DNA of 64,000 bases from Merluccius polli (GCA_030340625.1 JAOPHQ010003984.1:310001-374000), one strand, 5' to 3'. Positions 10,620-21,817 are shown, counted from the stretch's first letter. Notes: generated by a model from the letters alone, not told the origin. Translations and numbers: made by a program.

Positions 10620-10854
10620 GTGGGTCAGCGGTTCGGTCTGTGCATTAACATGTCTTTTTACAAAAGCTATATCTAAATTAAAGAGATATTTTTAATGGGT
10701 GGTTTTGAGTTTTTTAATTATCTCAACTACTTGGTCCTTAGATATTTGTTTGAGTTAAAACATTTGGCCTTTCTTTTCAGCTGTGGTTGGGCCAGACCAG
10801 ACACTTGTCTTAAAAGTTCTGGCTAAGTCCTCAACTGACCCAACAAAATAGTCA

Positions 10855-11478
10855 TTAAGTGTTGGAGCTGGAGTCCTCAGGTTGCACGTCGCCTCCAGCT
10901 CTCAACCCGACAGCCCCCAATGCGAGACAGTCCGATTCTGGCTGGAAGGCCAGGGTTCCTGACGCGAGTTTGGGTGCCATGATGGAGCAGTTGGTAACTC
11001 TCCCCGCAGAGTACACCTCCTGGGATGTAGGCCTAGTGCTATCGGTCGCACCACGCACCTCCGTACAGCTGAGACTTGGTGTTCCCTGTAGGGTTTTGCT
11101 GGGGCCTGGATTCAGTTAGACATCGCCAGCTAGCAATATCAGCAGGGTGTGGATTATGGCTGTTTTTATCCAGGCGCGCTTATTGTTCCGAGTGGTGTGA
11201 TTGGCGTTTTTCAGACCTGGCGTGCATGTTCGTGCCTGGCCATTGTTGAGTATGGAGGAAAAAATGGCATGGGAACCAAAGCCAAACTTGAGTAGGCTAG
11301 GGTTCATTGGAAGCAGCAAGTCCACGTTTCTGGTTAAGGTGAGCGAGCATTGTCCTTTTGTCAAAGGCACCAGCAATACATATGTGAGTAGTATTGGTAG
11401 GTTATCTTGTAGTTTGCTCGTAGGCAACTTCAGATGGTGACGGCGTTGTTTGCCAGAGATTAGTCCAGCTGTGTGCAC
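10855..11478 (-). pseudogene. LINE 5' ORF with a 2A-like motif broken by a stop
   Basis: Two same-frame segments (11478-11116 and 11113-10855) are separated only by a TAA. The residues around the stop read LLILLAGDV*LNPGP. This matches the 2A consensus (hydrophobic run, then G-D-V-E-x-N-P-G-P) with the Glu codon replaced by TAA. In LINEs a 2A at this place can detach or retarget the N-terminus. Downstream residues run to a stop at 10857, where the frame abuts RT-upstream sequence, so the APE endonuclease is deleted. Confidence 0.7.
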
Positions 11479-11730
11479 TATTTGCCTTGTTTATCGTGAT
11501 TTACTGCTTTGCAAATGGGGTCAGCGCTGCAAGCCCCACCCCCAAAGTTCCTGTACTTTTGGAAAGTACTTCCCCCCCCCCCCCCCCCCCCCGAGTAGGG
11601 ACTTTAAAAAAAAATAATGTCCCCAGAACTAAATTTAGACCCTGGTCCCTGCAGTGGAAATGCAGGGAGTTCCTCTAAAGGTTCCTAGTTCCTGGGGAAA
11701 ATTCTTGCAGTGGAGATGCAGCTTTAGTCT

Positions 11731-12959
11731 AAAGCCATTCATGAGCTAATGCCACTTACAATATTATCATGCGTTTTTTATTTTTCTATAGCAGAACACT
11801 ATTTTGCTGTCGGTATTTTTCCACAGTATTTCTCCAGTGAAAGTCAGTGGCTTTTGGATCCACTCTGTCCGAGTCCTACTTGGTTACAGAGCTTGTGTAA
11901 AGTGGGTTGCACACCAGACGTGCCACGGAGCGCCGTGTTGGGCAGCATAGCGTACTAGAAGGGACAACACATGTCGGAAGATTAAATTTTAGGTCTTGTT
12001 CTGTGTTTAATATAATGGGTGGCAATGGATGGCACTGCGAAGTGTGCCAAGGTTTTGAGCAGTGCTGGAAGTTATAGTGCGGCTATATGGCGGCGCCGGT
12101 GTGAGTGCTCTCATTGGAAACATGACCCACTTAAGTTCCAGTTAAGACAACACGGCTTTGACTATATGGGGGTATTTCAAGTTATCATTAAACGAAAAAG
12201 GTGGTTTGTACATTGTGCCAGGTTTCAATTAATGTTATACTTTTTGTACTACTATTATATGAGTGCAATTCATGAGTATGCAAAGAAAAAACACACACAC
12301 ACTAGATGGATTGCCAGCAAGGTATCTGCAAGTTTCAGTCAGTAAAATTTAAGACTTTTTAATACTTTTTGAATGCCACTTGGAATGCAATCCAATTTTG
12401 CAACAAAAAAAATGACATGCAAAAAGTGAAAAACTGCATTCCAACCAATATAATCGATTGATTGATTATTATACCTGAAGCTATCTTTGGACAGTAAACA
12501 AAGTAAAAGGGACGATATTTAGCCATTAGATGTCACACTAGAGCACCAGGTTCTTGGAAAAAACAAGTGGGCATGTTCTTCACCTTCTTAACTCCTCCCC
12601 CCTAACTTGGCTTTCTTCCCCCCCCCCCCCCCCCCCCCCCCCCTTCGTGTTGTCTGCAAGTCGTTGTGGATCACAGAGCTGCGTGTGAAGACCCAACAAC
12701 ATAGTTACCTTTGTGAATAATGTACAGTGATGACGTAAGTACAGTAGGCAAGCAAGAGGATCTCTCCATCTTGGAAAAGCCAGACCAGGTTCTTTTAGCC
12801 AAAGAACCAGGTTATTTTAGCCAAATAACCTGGTTTGTTTGGTGGGGGATGGTCTCCTTCAGCTGAACGCTTTGAACTAAACTCTGCCATCACGCTGTTT
12901 ACAATGCTGCGTGCAACGCCACTCTCTATTTAAACGCAGGGAGGGGCAACCATTTCACA
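11731..12959. other. No gene recognised; C run and small direct/inverted motifs
   Basis: Contains a C tract of about 25 nt at 12619-12643 and alternating accaggttcttttagcc / aaataacctggtt repeats at 12784-12840 that can fold on themselves. No coding signal was recognised. Confidence 0.4.
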
Positions 12960-14340
12960 GAAAGGGACTAACATGAATTCTCATGCACGACGCATTGTCC
13001 AGCTCTTGACGGAGGTGGTCGCATTTTTTCTCTCTCTCCTTCCCCTTATCTCCCAGCTTCGCTCTCTAGTTTTCGCTCTCTTGTCTACTCTATACTCAAG
13101 AGACTCTCTCTATACTGCTGTCCAAACTAAAAGTCATGGAATTGATCAACTGGTCTCTCAACGCAATTGACACCATCTTCTCAATGAGAAGACCCGGGTC
13201 GGGGGACCCACCTTGCCCTTCTGGAACGGTTGCGGCCGGTATGCGATGGACTCGTGGGAGAAGTGGAGGCCCGTGTGCCTGGTGGCCCTCTCCGTGGAGG
13301 ACATTGAAGATGTCTACATATTTGGAGCATATTCTGGGATTGGTGGCTGTCGCCCAGAGCAGCCATTGGGATATTAAGAAATTGGTGGTAGCTGTCCAAG
13401 GCCCCTCAACGCTGCCTGCCATGATCGATGGACTGGGCAGAGTTGTCGGCACTCAGGCGGGGACTATGAACCGTTATATGGATAACATCGTGGATGTGAA
13501 CCATAAGTTGGATGGCATCATGGGGAAGCTCACAGCTCTGCAAAGACCAAATGGAGACCATATTGGACAAATAGAGTAGGTTGAAATTGGATCTCTACTC
13601 GACCCAAGACCAAACACCCGCAATCTTATCTTTCGGCCTCCCCCCCAGCACTTGCCTCGGCCAAGGCCACTGCTGGAACACAACAATCGGAGGACGATGC
13701 GGTGAGACGCTCTTGCCCCCCCCCCCCTCCCAACGAACACCTGTTGGTTGTTGACTCTCTCTGGGACCTGATCAAGGCCGTCTCCATGACACCGAGACGG
13801 TGGTGCCAGGCGAGGCGACTCTCCAGGCCTACATACACATACATACATACATACATACATACATACATACATACATACATCACCTCCCCACTACCCACAT
13901 CCCACGCCTTTGCCGCTTGTACCCCCGGTCTGGTAAGTGGGCCTGAGGATTCGCGCCGACGTCGGCTGCGGTCCCCGATCAGGCTGTCTTGCTGCCTGAA
14001 GTTGGATTACCTCCACCCCCCACTCCCCTCTCATGTTGCAAGTTATGTGATTCATGTTGTGAAAAAGTGTTGTAAAAGTGTATGTGTTTTTTGTTGCTGA
14101 GGTGTTTTTTTTCCTGTTCGCACACTGTACTCCCTATAGGGGCATAGTCTGGGGGGTGTTTTTTTCTCTCCTCCCCTCTCGTCGTTTTTGCTGTATTCTT
14201 CCCCGCTAATGCTCTGTCATCCTGCCCTGTATGTCATATTGTATGTGTTGTATATGTTGGGCAGGATACGGCCCAATTTCACTGGTACTTGTGACTAGTG
14301 ACAAATAAAGGCAAACTACTACTACTACTATTACTGCGCT
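12960..14340 (+). mobile_element. Retroposed repeat with AATAAA and (ACT)n tail
   Basis: The segment ends with an AATAAA signal at 14304-14309 followed by an ACT trinucleotide tail (14316-14332), as expected for a non-LTR element or retroposon. A 147-residue frame (13136-13579) begins MELINWSLNAIDTIF and ends with a heptad-like stretch (MNRYMDNIVDVNHKLDGIMGKL). This looks like a fragment of a dispersed fish repeat protein, but I cannot name the family. A C run, a (CATA)n tract at 13830-13881 and frame breaks show decay. Confidence 0.45.
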
Positions 14341-14616
14341 ATCATGAACATGCGGCCAGCCCGGCTACCAAAACAAAGAAAAGAGAAGCTTGGATTACAA
14401 CACACACAGAGGGAGTGTGACTTCATTCTCTGGTCAGGATGCCATTACTCCACTATATATTTTGTTGGCAGAGCAGCACATTACAGCGGCTACTCATTGT
14501 TAACCCGATTTTTAGAGCACCAAACTTGGAGGGAAAAAGACGAGATACACTCTGCTCACTCGGCACTCACACTGCAACTGCAATCAACTGTGTGCAGGAG
14601 GACTTTTATTAATCAC

Positions 14617-15496
14617 TAGAGTTGAGCCGGATACTCGGCTGAAACGAGTATCCGGTACGGATGCCGAGTACGAGTATTATACGAGTAATACGAGTCAATA
14701 TCTGTGCTCGGATTGAATGAAAATCCTCATTGGGTAGCTGACTGTGTCAGCGTTCTGTGATAGGCTACAGCACCCCTCCCCTACACAATGCAGATGTGTT
14801 GTTGTGTCCCGCTCTGATCACTCACACACAGAACAGCTCTCTGTCTCTCCCTCAGTCACTCAGGTTCGCGGGTCGTTTTCCGTTAATGTTTAGGGTTTCT
14901 TCAGCTTCAGGTTTGTTATTACTTAGGTTGGTACTTACTTATGAACCAGTAGAGTTCTGGTAAACGTGGGTTCGTTCAGACGTGGTGCCGACTCGCGTTG
15001 CGTTTCTGCCTGTCAGAGATTTTTTTTTCTTTTTCTTTTTTTAACGTCATCTGGCTGCCTGGCTCTAACCAGTTTTTTTTTACTTCACGCACGGTGTCCG
15101 ACACTTTCTTGCTGTATTTCGTGAAAAAATAAAGCTAGTAGTGGTATAAATATTGGAAATCAAGCTACACACACACATACACACACACTCTCTCTCTCCC
15201 TCTCCCTCTCCCTGCCGGTCGTCAGAGTTTTGTTTTTTGTTTTTTCAATGCTGATGCTGTCCTGTAAATAGTTTTCTAATCAGCAATAAATAACAATTTC
15301 TGATCAACCCATATCAATTGCACGCTTAAAATAACATACCGGTTAAAACCTCGCTCATTTCAAGACAACCCGACCAACTTCCGGGTTAAATCCCGCCCAC
15401 TTCTGGGTCAGGCCCCGCCCACTCCGAGGACAGATACAGATAATTCATATGGTTAACAGATACAGATACAGATAATGCTGTACTCGCTCATCCCTA
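14617..15496 (+). mobile_element. Non-autonomous hAT element, copy 1
   Basis: 880 bp with 11-bp imperfect inverted ends (TAGAGTTGAGC and TAGGGATGAGC) and a perfect 8-bp target duplication TTAATCAC (14609-14616, 15497-15504), as for hAT transposition. The interior holds gtatccgg/ccggatac inverted motifs near the 5' end and atctgtatctg-type repeats near the 3' end. No transposase is present. An inverted copy is at 22278-23077. Confidence 0.85.
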
Positions 15497-15625
15497 TTAA
15501 TCACGCCCACCAGACAGGTGGCCTGTCAGTGTCAATCACAAATTAAATCAAAAATGAAGTTTGCCCATCATTAATGAAAACACAAATAAACATTCAATAA
15601 TTGAGAGCACCATTCAGCACCCTCA
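15497..15625 (+). repeat. Flank sequence shared with the second hAT copy
   Basis: About 125 bp beginning TTAATCACGCCCACC is nearly identical to 23078-23200. In both places it lies immediately right of a copy of the same hAT, but the two hATs have opposite orientations. Similarity stops after 'gagagcaccattca'. Confidence 0.8.
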
Positions 15626-15719
15626 CTTGCTCTCACATTATTACAAACAAAAAAACTTTACAATACATTTACATTCAGTCAAAAAGGGGGAAAATATCAT
15701 CACCTTTCCAGGGTTTTTC

Positions 15720-15978
15720 TTTTAGTTATCTCCAAACATAAACTTAGCAAAATTAACTAATTTAAATTTTGTTGCAAGTTTGGTCATCAAATCTGCTAGA
15801 ATCTAGTCAGTTGGACAATACTCCAATAATATCTTCCCATCATTCACAATGGACCATATGAAGTGGTATTTTATATCTACATGTTTACACCTCTGTCTAC
15901 TGACAGGATTCTTAGCTACTCTTGGAGGGTTGCAGCCAGAGCAATATACTCTGCCTCACAAGTAGACAGTGCTCTAGT
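15720..15978 (-). pseudogene. Ty1/copia-type RNase H remnant
   Basis: The - strand encodes ALSTCEAEYIALAATLQE. After a small deletion and frame change it continues NPVSRQRCKHVDIKYHFI and, further on, ADLMTKLATKFK. These are the three most conserved blocks at the C-terminus of Ty1/copia RNase H (T-EAEY-AL, R-KHIDIKYHF, ADI-TK). It is the only trace of a copia element in the window. Teleosts carry a few low-copy copia families (Zeco1/Olco1-like). Confidence 0.78.
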
Positions 15979-16479
15979 GTCAGGTCCATTAAAGTCAAGA
16001 AACACAGGAGATAAAATACTGTATGATTTTTTTATTGAATGAATTATGAATTAAATTTGGCGGTATGGCTCTGTTCAGAGGAGTTGCCTGATTTTTCATG
16101 AGCACCATGAAAAAAGCAGAGAGTCAGGGGACAGCAGCAGCATTAGGGGACGCTCGCCCAGTTTGTGACTGGGAGAGCTAATTATTCCCCCCAAACAGAC
16201 CATATCTGGCAATCCTCTCGAGATCGAATTAAAACGAGAGGATGGTATTAAGCAGTTTTAATTGAGACACGCCCCCCAAACCAATCCTGATTTAGATTGC
16301 TTAACGATAGTAAATAACGCAGAGGAATTACGAATTGTCGCTTGTCATATTGATCCATAGCAGCGGTTTTCAAAGTGTGAGGCGCGCCTCCCCAGGGGGG
16401 CGCCAGAGAGTTTCAGGGGAGGCGCGGCGTTAGAAAAAAATACACCAGGAGAAAAATGAAAAAGATTGAATCATAATGG

Positions 16480-16770
16480 ATGTTTAGTAGCTCAGGTGAA
16501 CATGAGAGTGGACACAGAGGCCAGCAGAAAACGGAGAAAGTTTGCAGTATGCAACCATGTAAACTCCGGCGCCATATTGAAACTAAGCACCAGAGTTTAA
16601 CCACCAAGCCGCGGGAGTTTTTTGATAGGATGCTTAATGAATTGCGGTCACAGAAGAAAGCCATCCAGACATTTGGTACTGTAAAAATACATATAAATGT
16701 AAATACCAAGGCAACCGAGGCACCATACCGCATAGCGTTACGCATTGGGAAGGCGGGAAAACCCAAGCAA
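16480..16770 (+). pseudogene. hAT transposase N-terminal fragment (BED finger region)
   Basis: The frame reads CSMQPCKLRRHIETKHQSL followed by PREFFDRMLNEL and ATEAPYRIALRIGKAGKP. This is the C-x4-C...H-x4-H BED-type zinc finger and the start of the catalytic domain of Charlie/ZBED5-type transposases. The catalytic core and dimerisation region are missing. Confidence 0.72.
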
Positions 16771-17094
16771 AATAAGGTGGCAAGATTTGCAATCGGTTAA
16801 TTATTATATTGTAGTGCCGAGAGACGGGAGTCGGAGGTGGAGTATCCAGAACTGAGTTTTTATTAAACACCACTTAAAACCAGTACATTCGAAAGCCAAA
16901 AAGGACTGACCTGAGACGGTCATTCTGTCTGCCTAAAGTGTCCGTGCTAAACACGTCACAATATTAAGGATTTACGCACGAGGGGAGATCATGTTCAGTG
17001 TTTATGTGGGATAACGTTCAGACAAGTGAACGTTTAAAAAATCAGTTGAAAAGTTAAATTGTGGTTTCTTTTTAAGTGAATGTTTTTTTTAACA

Positions 17095-17287
17095 AAAATG
17101 TTTAAATGTATTTAAAATGTTTAAAAACACACAAAGGTGTTAAAATGTGTTTTAAAAAAATGTTAAAAACACAAGATGTAAAAATGTGTTTTAAAAAGAT
17201 GTTAAAAACACAAGATGTAAAAATGTGTTTTAAAAAGATGTTAAAAACATAGGATGTAAAAATGTGTTTTAAAAAGATGTTAAAAAC
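17095..17287. repeat. Tandem array, unit about 38 bp
   Basis: Three or more copies of a unit containing 'gatgtaaaaatgtgttttaa' run up to the solo LTR. Related degenerate units continue on its other side (17667-17790), so the LTR inserted into the array. Confidence 0.75.
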
Positions 17288-17662
17288 TGTTGCGGATTAA
17301 TAATAAGCATATGTATCAGCAGCTACACAGCCACACAAGGAGTAGAAATAAATGTATTTACCCGACCTGACCACCAGATGGCGGCAAACAATATACTGGG
17401 GGCGGCGCTTAACGCTAGCCATTGTGCGTCATGGAGGCCACGCCTCCTGCCCAGAGGCATCCGGCGGAAACATCCGGTTAGAATCAGAAGTCCCAGGCGG
17501 CCCATCCGCAAGGATGCAAAGCTGGGGGCTCTCCACGCGGCGTGACTTTTACATTACCCCTCCATTGTTACGTAGTTTAGATATAACTTAAAGCTAAATA
17601 AATAAAGTGAGTTAAAGCGATTCCTGTGTCGGCGGCCTTCTTCCTCGGAACACAACCCCACA
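17288..17662 (-). mobile_element. Solo LTR, family X, copy a
   Basis: 375 bp; the - strand reads TGTGGGG...GCAACA. It is flanked by a perfect 4-bp duplication AAAC (17284-17287, 17663-17666). It is homologous to 28210-28603 and to the split copy at 39879-42951. No internal region is present, so this is a product of LTR-LTR recombination. Confidence 0.85.
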
Positions 17663-17954
17663 AAACATACATGAAGATTGTGTTTAAAAAAATATTTGAG
17701 CACAGACACAGATAAAGATGTTTAAAATGTTTTAAAAATATGTTTAAGAACATACAAACATGTTTAAGATGTTTAGAAAAATAAAGATGTGTATGACATT
17801 TATTGTCAAAACATTTTTTAAACCTGCATGGAACATACAAAGCAATCAATAACACTAATAAAATTAATAATAATGGGGGGGGGGCACAGCTGCTTTTGAG
17901 TTCTCTTAGGGGAGGCCCACTATCCCACACTTTGAAAACCCCTGGTCTATAGTA

Positions 17955-18962
17955 TCAGGAAGCGCAGCTCATAGCTTTCTGAGCATCAAGAATGGCGTGA
18001 ACGTCAGGCTGAAGGTAACGTCCAGCAGAAGTCCAGCGCCCCATGGCCTTTAGAGTTGAAACAGGAGCAGAAGCAGCTGCAGTGGTTGCGGCCCCTATGT
18101 GCATGGAATGAGGTGTATAACGGTCCGGAGGCAGCCCGCAGAATTGGCAGAAGAGGCGCAGGTGAGAAGCAAACCAGGCTCTGGACATTGGTTTCCCTTC
18201 CGGAGTGACGAACAGCAGCTCCTGGGGTCCAGCATGTGGACGGCTTTGCAAGTAGGTCAGCATGGAAGACAGAGGACAAAACACGGCATTTGACTCTGAG
18301 ACGTACACGACTGTACCTTTGCCATTTTTGTCAGTTTTGGAGTGTTTAAGAAACAAGGTGAAAATGGTGCTCATAAATTGAAACATCAGAAATGGTGAGA
18401 TAGTGATCTGGGTCAAAAGAACATGTGCGTGAAGAAAATTCACCACCCCTTAGAAAACCATAGAAAGCTGTGAGAATGACCGTCTAACATTTTATCTGTG
18501 TAAGGCCCAAAACACCCTCCCCTTAATTGTGAAATTATTTTCTTAACTAAGGGTAATGTGAAAGGGAGACGTTTATCATTGCCTTGAGGCGACTCCTTTT
18601 TGAGGCCGTTCAGCAGGAGGCGTATGGACGGGTTTTCCAGAATGCTAGCAGCGGAAGGGTCCTGACAGCGCAGATGGCACTGGATGCCGGCGACCATACT
18701 TTTGATAGAGGATGGCTGCATTTTTTTTGGACTCGAAGCAGTGGACTATAAATGCACTTATACAGGATATATTAACCGGCAGGGCTGCTATAGATAAAGT
18801 AGCACAAAAAGTGGTGAGATACATTTTTAATGTTGACTTGGCTAAGCCCCCATGCATGTATTGCGCAGCAGCGCTCAAATAGGATTGAAGTGGATCATTT
18901 AGTCTAGAATGGTTTGACTGTAGGGAGGACATTCCAGGCTTGATCAGGCCGCTCCTGGACAC
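17955..18962 (-). pseudogene. Ngaro tyrosine recombinase, in three frames
   Basis: The N-terminal SAM-like part is at 18962-18645, the middle at 18721-18440 and the catalytic part at 18446-17955. The catalytic part shows KHSKTDKNGKG, LFVTPEGKPMSRAWF, the HxxR box as HSMHIGAAT, GRW and a terminal tyrosine region. The catalytic Arg of HxxR is His here (CAC codon), so this copy would be inactive even without its two frameshifts near 18720 and 18450. The last codon is adjacent to the hAT insertion. Confidence 0.8.
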
Positions 18963-19413
18963 AGAAGATGGAATTTCTGGAAGTTAAATCGGGACAGAGA
19001 ATTGGCTACTTGATTATTCAGACCAGGGATATGAGCTGCACGAATATTATAATTACCCATAATTGCTAACCATGTAAGACACCTCATGAATCTATTGATA
19101 AATGGAATAGAGGAGCGCCCCTTGTTAATGATGTTTACAGTTGCCTCATTGTCACAGAAAAAAGTTTTCTTTCCCAGTGCTTGCCCCAGAGAAGGCAGGC
19201 GACGACGATGGGATATAGTTCTAATAGGGCTGTTGAAAATTCACTGGCGGGTAAGGCGAGTAATTCTTTCAGCCAAACACTTGCAAACCATTCGTTATTG
19301 AGAACCCCTCCAAACCCTATGGAGGGCGCAGCATCCGTATATAGATTGAGGGCTGGAGAGGATTCTGAAAAATCACTTATGAAAAAAGAAATGCCATTCC
19401 AATTGTTTAGGAG

Positions 19414-19847
19414 CTAAGACCAAAATGTAAGCTCTGATCTACACCCGGCGTCTAAGATAACAACATCATTGAGATCTTTAACAGATTTGGACACGTCGAG
19501 GAGCCTGGAAATAAATGATCTGCCTTGGGGGATTACCCTCATTGCAAAATTTAGGTGGCCTAGAATAGAGAGCAATTCTCTTTTGGAGAAGGACTGCGAC
19601 TCTTGAGCGTTTTGCATAACCTGTCTTATACGGGACAGTTTCTCAAGGGGCAGCGAGGCTTGCATAAGGTTGGAATCGAGAGTGATGCCCAGAAACTCTA
19701 TAACTTTAGCCGGACCTACGGTTTTCTCCTCCGAGAGCGGAACACCCAGATCAGAAAAAGTGTGTTTAAGTGCCGAGATGGAAAAATCTGACTTTGCGGA
19801 CGGAAAATCTACCAGGAGAAAATCATCTAAAAGATGGAGGACAAATG
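19414..19847 (-). pseudogene. Ngaro reverse transcriptase palm and RNase H start
   Basis: LPFVLHLLDDFLLVDFPS contains the catalytic DD. It is followed by GVPLSEEKTVGPAKVIEFLG and FSKRELLSILGHLNFAMRV, the thumb and connection typical of DIRS/Ngaro RT. The frame is severed at 19848 from its N-terminal half by a 455-bp MITE. RNase H remnants continue towards 18980. Confidence 0.8.
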
Positions 19848-19856
19848 GTAACTTGT

Positions 19857-20311
19857 TAGCCTGGCTCCGCCCGCCTACGTACTTCCGCTCAATTTTCATT
19901 TCACTTCAGTACTAAGGTCTGGCCGTGCTGTATGTTAGAACGATTTCTTTTCCCTCAAATGTGCCTTCCAATCAGCGAACAGGAGGCGCGCCTGAGAACA
20001 GTGACGTAGAGGTCGTGCGCGAATTTCAGTTATTGAGCGGAAGTACGGAGGCGGGCGGAACCAGGCTAATGCTAATGCTCACTGCATCTGCCGTTTGTAT
20101 ACTGCGCGCAACGTGGTTTCTGGCGCATGAAATACGTCACGACCAAACGTTAGCGATTGGTTAAGGCAGATCCAGAGTGGCACTGGGCAGAGCCAATAGG
20201 TTTTAAACTTCAACAGCACCCGCCTTCAAGTGAGACATTGTTTGTCTCTACAGCACTGCTAGACCTTTAGTATGAATGAAAGAGTACGAAGGTCTAGTTA
20301 GGACTAGGCTA
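19857..20311 (+). mobile_element. Composite MITE, TAGCCTGG ends, 9-bp TSD (copy 1)
   Basis: It begins TAGCCTGGCTCCGCC, ends GGACTAGGCTA and has a perfect 9-bp duplication GTAACTTGT (19848-19856, 20312-20320). Its first 212 bp are themselves an inverted-repeat MITE (TAGCCTGG...CCAGGCTA, ending about 20068). The whole therefore looks like one MITE joined to another end and moved as a unit. A second copy is at 52840-53324 in the opposite orientation. Removing the element and one duplication would rejoin the Ngaro RT coding sequence at this point. Confidence 0.85.
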
Positions 20312-20320
20312 GTAACTTGT

Positions 20321-21011
20321 CATTGTTAAGAAGAATCCAACACAAGGCTCTGGATAATGTATCGAAAATGTTTAGACTACTTCGACAGCCAAAGGTGAGC
20401 CTAACCGAATAATAAATTTTCTCTCTCCACTGAACACCAAACAGAGGCCATTGAGAAGGATGCAGTGGCATCACTTCAGCGTCCGAAATATCGGCTTTTG
20501 CAAGCCAGGATCCTCGCCCTGCCCTTTCAATAAGCTTAATAGCGTCGTCAACGGTGCTATAAAACAAGGAAAACTGAGGTAAAGGAATGAGGCTATTGAT
20601 GCTATCAGCCGAATCATTGTGAGGAGCGGAAAGGTCAATGATCAAACGTTTTTTGCCGGAATATTCGGGCTTTATCCTAAAATTAGAAAAAGGAGAATTA
20701 TCGAATGGACCCATCATGAATCCTTTTTTAACCTCCTTCTCCAACAAGGCATCCACTATTTCAAGCTCCTTCTTTGCGGACAATACGTTTTTACAAGTAA
20801 AAGGCACAGCAGGTAAATGTAACAGTCCAGCAAAGAAACCTTGAACAAGACCAGTCAATAAATAATTGACAAAACAACGATTTGGATGCTTCTTCAATGC
20901 TTGTCCCAGCCTGGGAACATTGATAGGAGTAGACGGCTTTATTTCTTTCGGTCTGCTTTCATGAAGCAGGTTCTCCTCGGGCACACAGACTTGAGGTGGG
21001 CATCCCCGCAA
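20321..21011 (-). pseudogene. Ngaro reverse transcriptase, N-terminal half
   Basis: GLVQGFFAGLLHLPAVPFTC, KGFMMGPFDNSPFSNFRI and KKRLIIDLSAPHND are the entry blocks of DIRS/Ngaro RT. WLAKADISDAEVMPLHPSQW carries the first catalytic Asp. The frame is continuous from 21011 and is ended by the MITE at 20311. Confidence 0.82.
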
Positions 21012-21100
21012 TAGCTACAGGCATGAAGATATTTACAGTTGTACCTTTCACAAGTATTTTCATTGAAATTATAACAAAGAGGACTTTTAGGAGCGTTCAC
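20996..21100 (-). pseudogene. Ngaro gag C-terminus: CCCH finger plus zinc knuckle
   Basis: In a frame too short for routine ORF calling, the - strand shows C-x7-C-x4-C-x3-H (CYNFNENTCERYNCKYLH) directly followed by CSYCGDAHLKSVC (C-x2-C-x3-H-x4-C). CCCH-plus-knuckle arrays occur at the end of DIRS/Ngaro gag proteins, which supports the element's assignment. Confidence 0.65.
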
Positions 21101-21181
21101 CTGGGGGGCAGGCCTACGGCTTGGGCCAAGGTGTAAACACAGGGCAATGGAGTGTGCAAGAGAGCCACAGATAGAGCAGAA

Positions 21182-21601
21182 CAGGGCCGTGTTCCGATAT
21201 CTGTGAGTACACTAACTTCCGTGAGTACACTTCAACATAGTACACTATCCGTACTCAATAGGTACGCAGAGCTTCAGATGTTAGTGCTGTTCCAAATGCA
21301 GTACTCTGTGGCGCACTTAACGGAAATGACATCAGCTGCGCGGCCGCGTCACCCGCCAAACACGTGAATTCATTAGATGTTCTCTGAGCGCGGCTCCGCC
21401 TCTTCCGCTACGTAGCTAAGATGGCTGCCGTTGAGTACGCATAGTGTACCCCGTAGCACACTCAGCATTTTGGCCGTTTTGAGTACACATACGGGTCCTT
21501 TCAAGTACACTTCTTTTCGCCGCGATCATAATCGGAACACCCTACGTACTCAAACTAAGTATACTAAGTACGGGTAGTACGGCTATCGGAACACGGCTCT
21601 G
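21182..21601. mobile_element. MITE with CAGRGCCGTGTTCCGATA ends
   Basis: An 18-bp inverted repeat (one mismatch) bounds 420 bp rich in 'agtacac/gtgtact' motifs. It interrupts the gag-like ORF of the Ngaro element. No clear target duplication could be matched. CAG-type ends suggest hAT, but this is not settled. Confidence 0.65.
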
Positions 21602-21817
21602 GACTTGGTGGCCTGTGAAGTGCCTACTTATCAGCGCGAGGTCGACCACAGACCAGTCTAGTTTTTGGTTGAAGTGTTGAATGAACATAGCGGCCTTTGC
21701 TGAAAACGTCTTGTGATACTCGTAGAAAAGCGTTCCGCCATAAGATACAGCTAGGTCTGAAATAATGGCAAGATAAGTATCAAGCTCAGTTCTGCGAGCC
21801 GGATAGACTTTGCACAT
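21602..21817 (-). pseudogene. Ngaro gag-like fragment
   Basis: About 70 residues (YLAIISDLAVSYGGTLFYEY, FIQHFNQKLDWSVVDLALIS) resemble the helical capsid-like segment upstream of the zinc fingers in DIRS/Ngaro gag. It is truncated by the MITE at 21601. Confidence 0.5.

Larger units (their letters stand above)
9252..11480 (-). mobile_element. LINE with 2A-like N-terminus, internally deleted
   Basis: From the - strand 5' end near 11480 there is a short ORF with a 2A-like motif, then a gap where the endonuclease should be, then reverse-transcriptase segments, and a (TG)/(TGTA)-type repeat tail at 9252-9340. Virus-like 2A sequences at the N-terminus of LINE ORFs are known from CR1, L2 and Rex1-type elements of fish and invertebrates. 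The Gmr1-like element appears to have inserted within this tail, because similar ATAC-rich DNA also lies left of it (3120-3174). Confidence 0.72.
2395..11730. mobile_element. Possible outer DNA-transposon repeat enclosing the LINE and Gmr1 insertions
   Basis: The left side (2395-2515) and the reverse complement of the right side (11540-11730) share the phrases aggaact, aggttcct and tttccactgcagg. This resembles a common teleost non-autonomous element with 'cagtggaaa' style ends. The match is loose and no target duplication was found. If real, the element was first hit by a LINE and then by an LTR retrotransposon. Confidence 0.35.
16361..17944 (+). mobile_element. hAT (Charlie-like) element inserted in the Ngaro element
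   Basis: The ends are CAGCGGTTTTCAAAGTGTG and its complement at 17926-17944 (cacactttgaaaacccctg), a classic Charlie-type hAT terminus. Flanking octamers ATCCATAG and GTCTATAG agree at 6 of 8 positions, a decayed 8-bp duplication. It holds a transposase N-terminus (16480-16770), a T/A-rich tandem array and a solo LTR inserted at 17288-17662. It interrupts the Ngaro element just after the recombinase stop codon. Confidence 0.75.

Noticed and set aside
13474..13872. - strand frames of repeated Met-Tyr-Val-Cys residues
   Set aside because: Translation of the (CATA)n microsatellite at 13830-13881.
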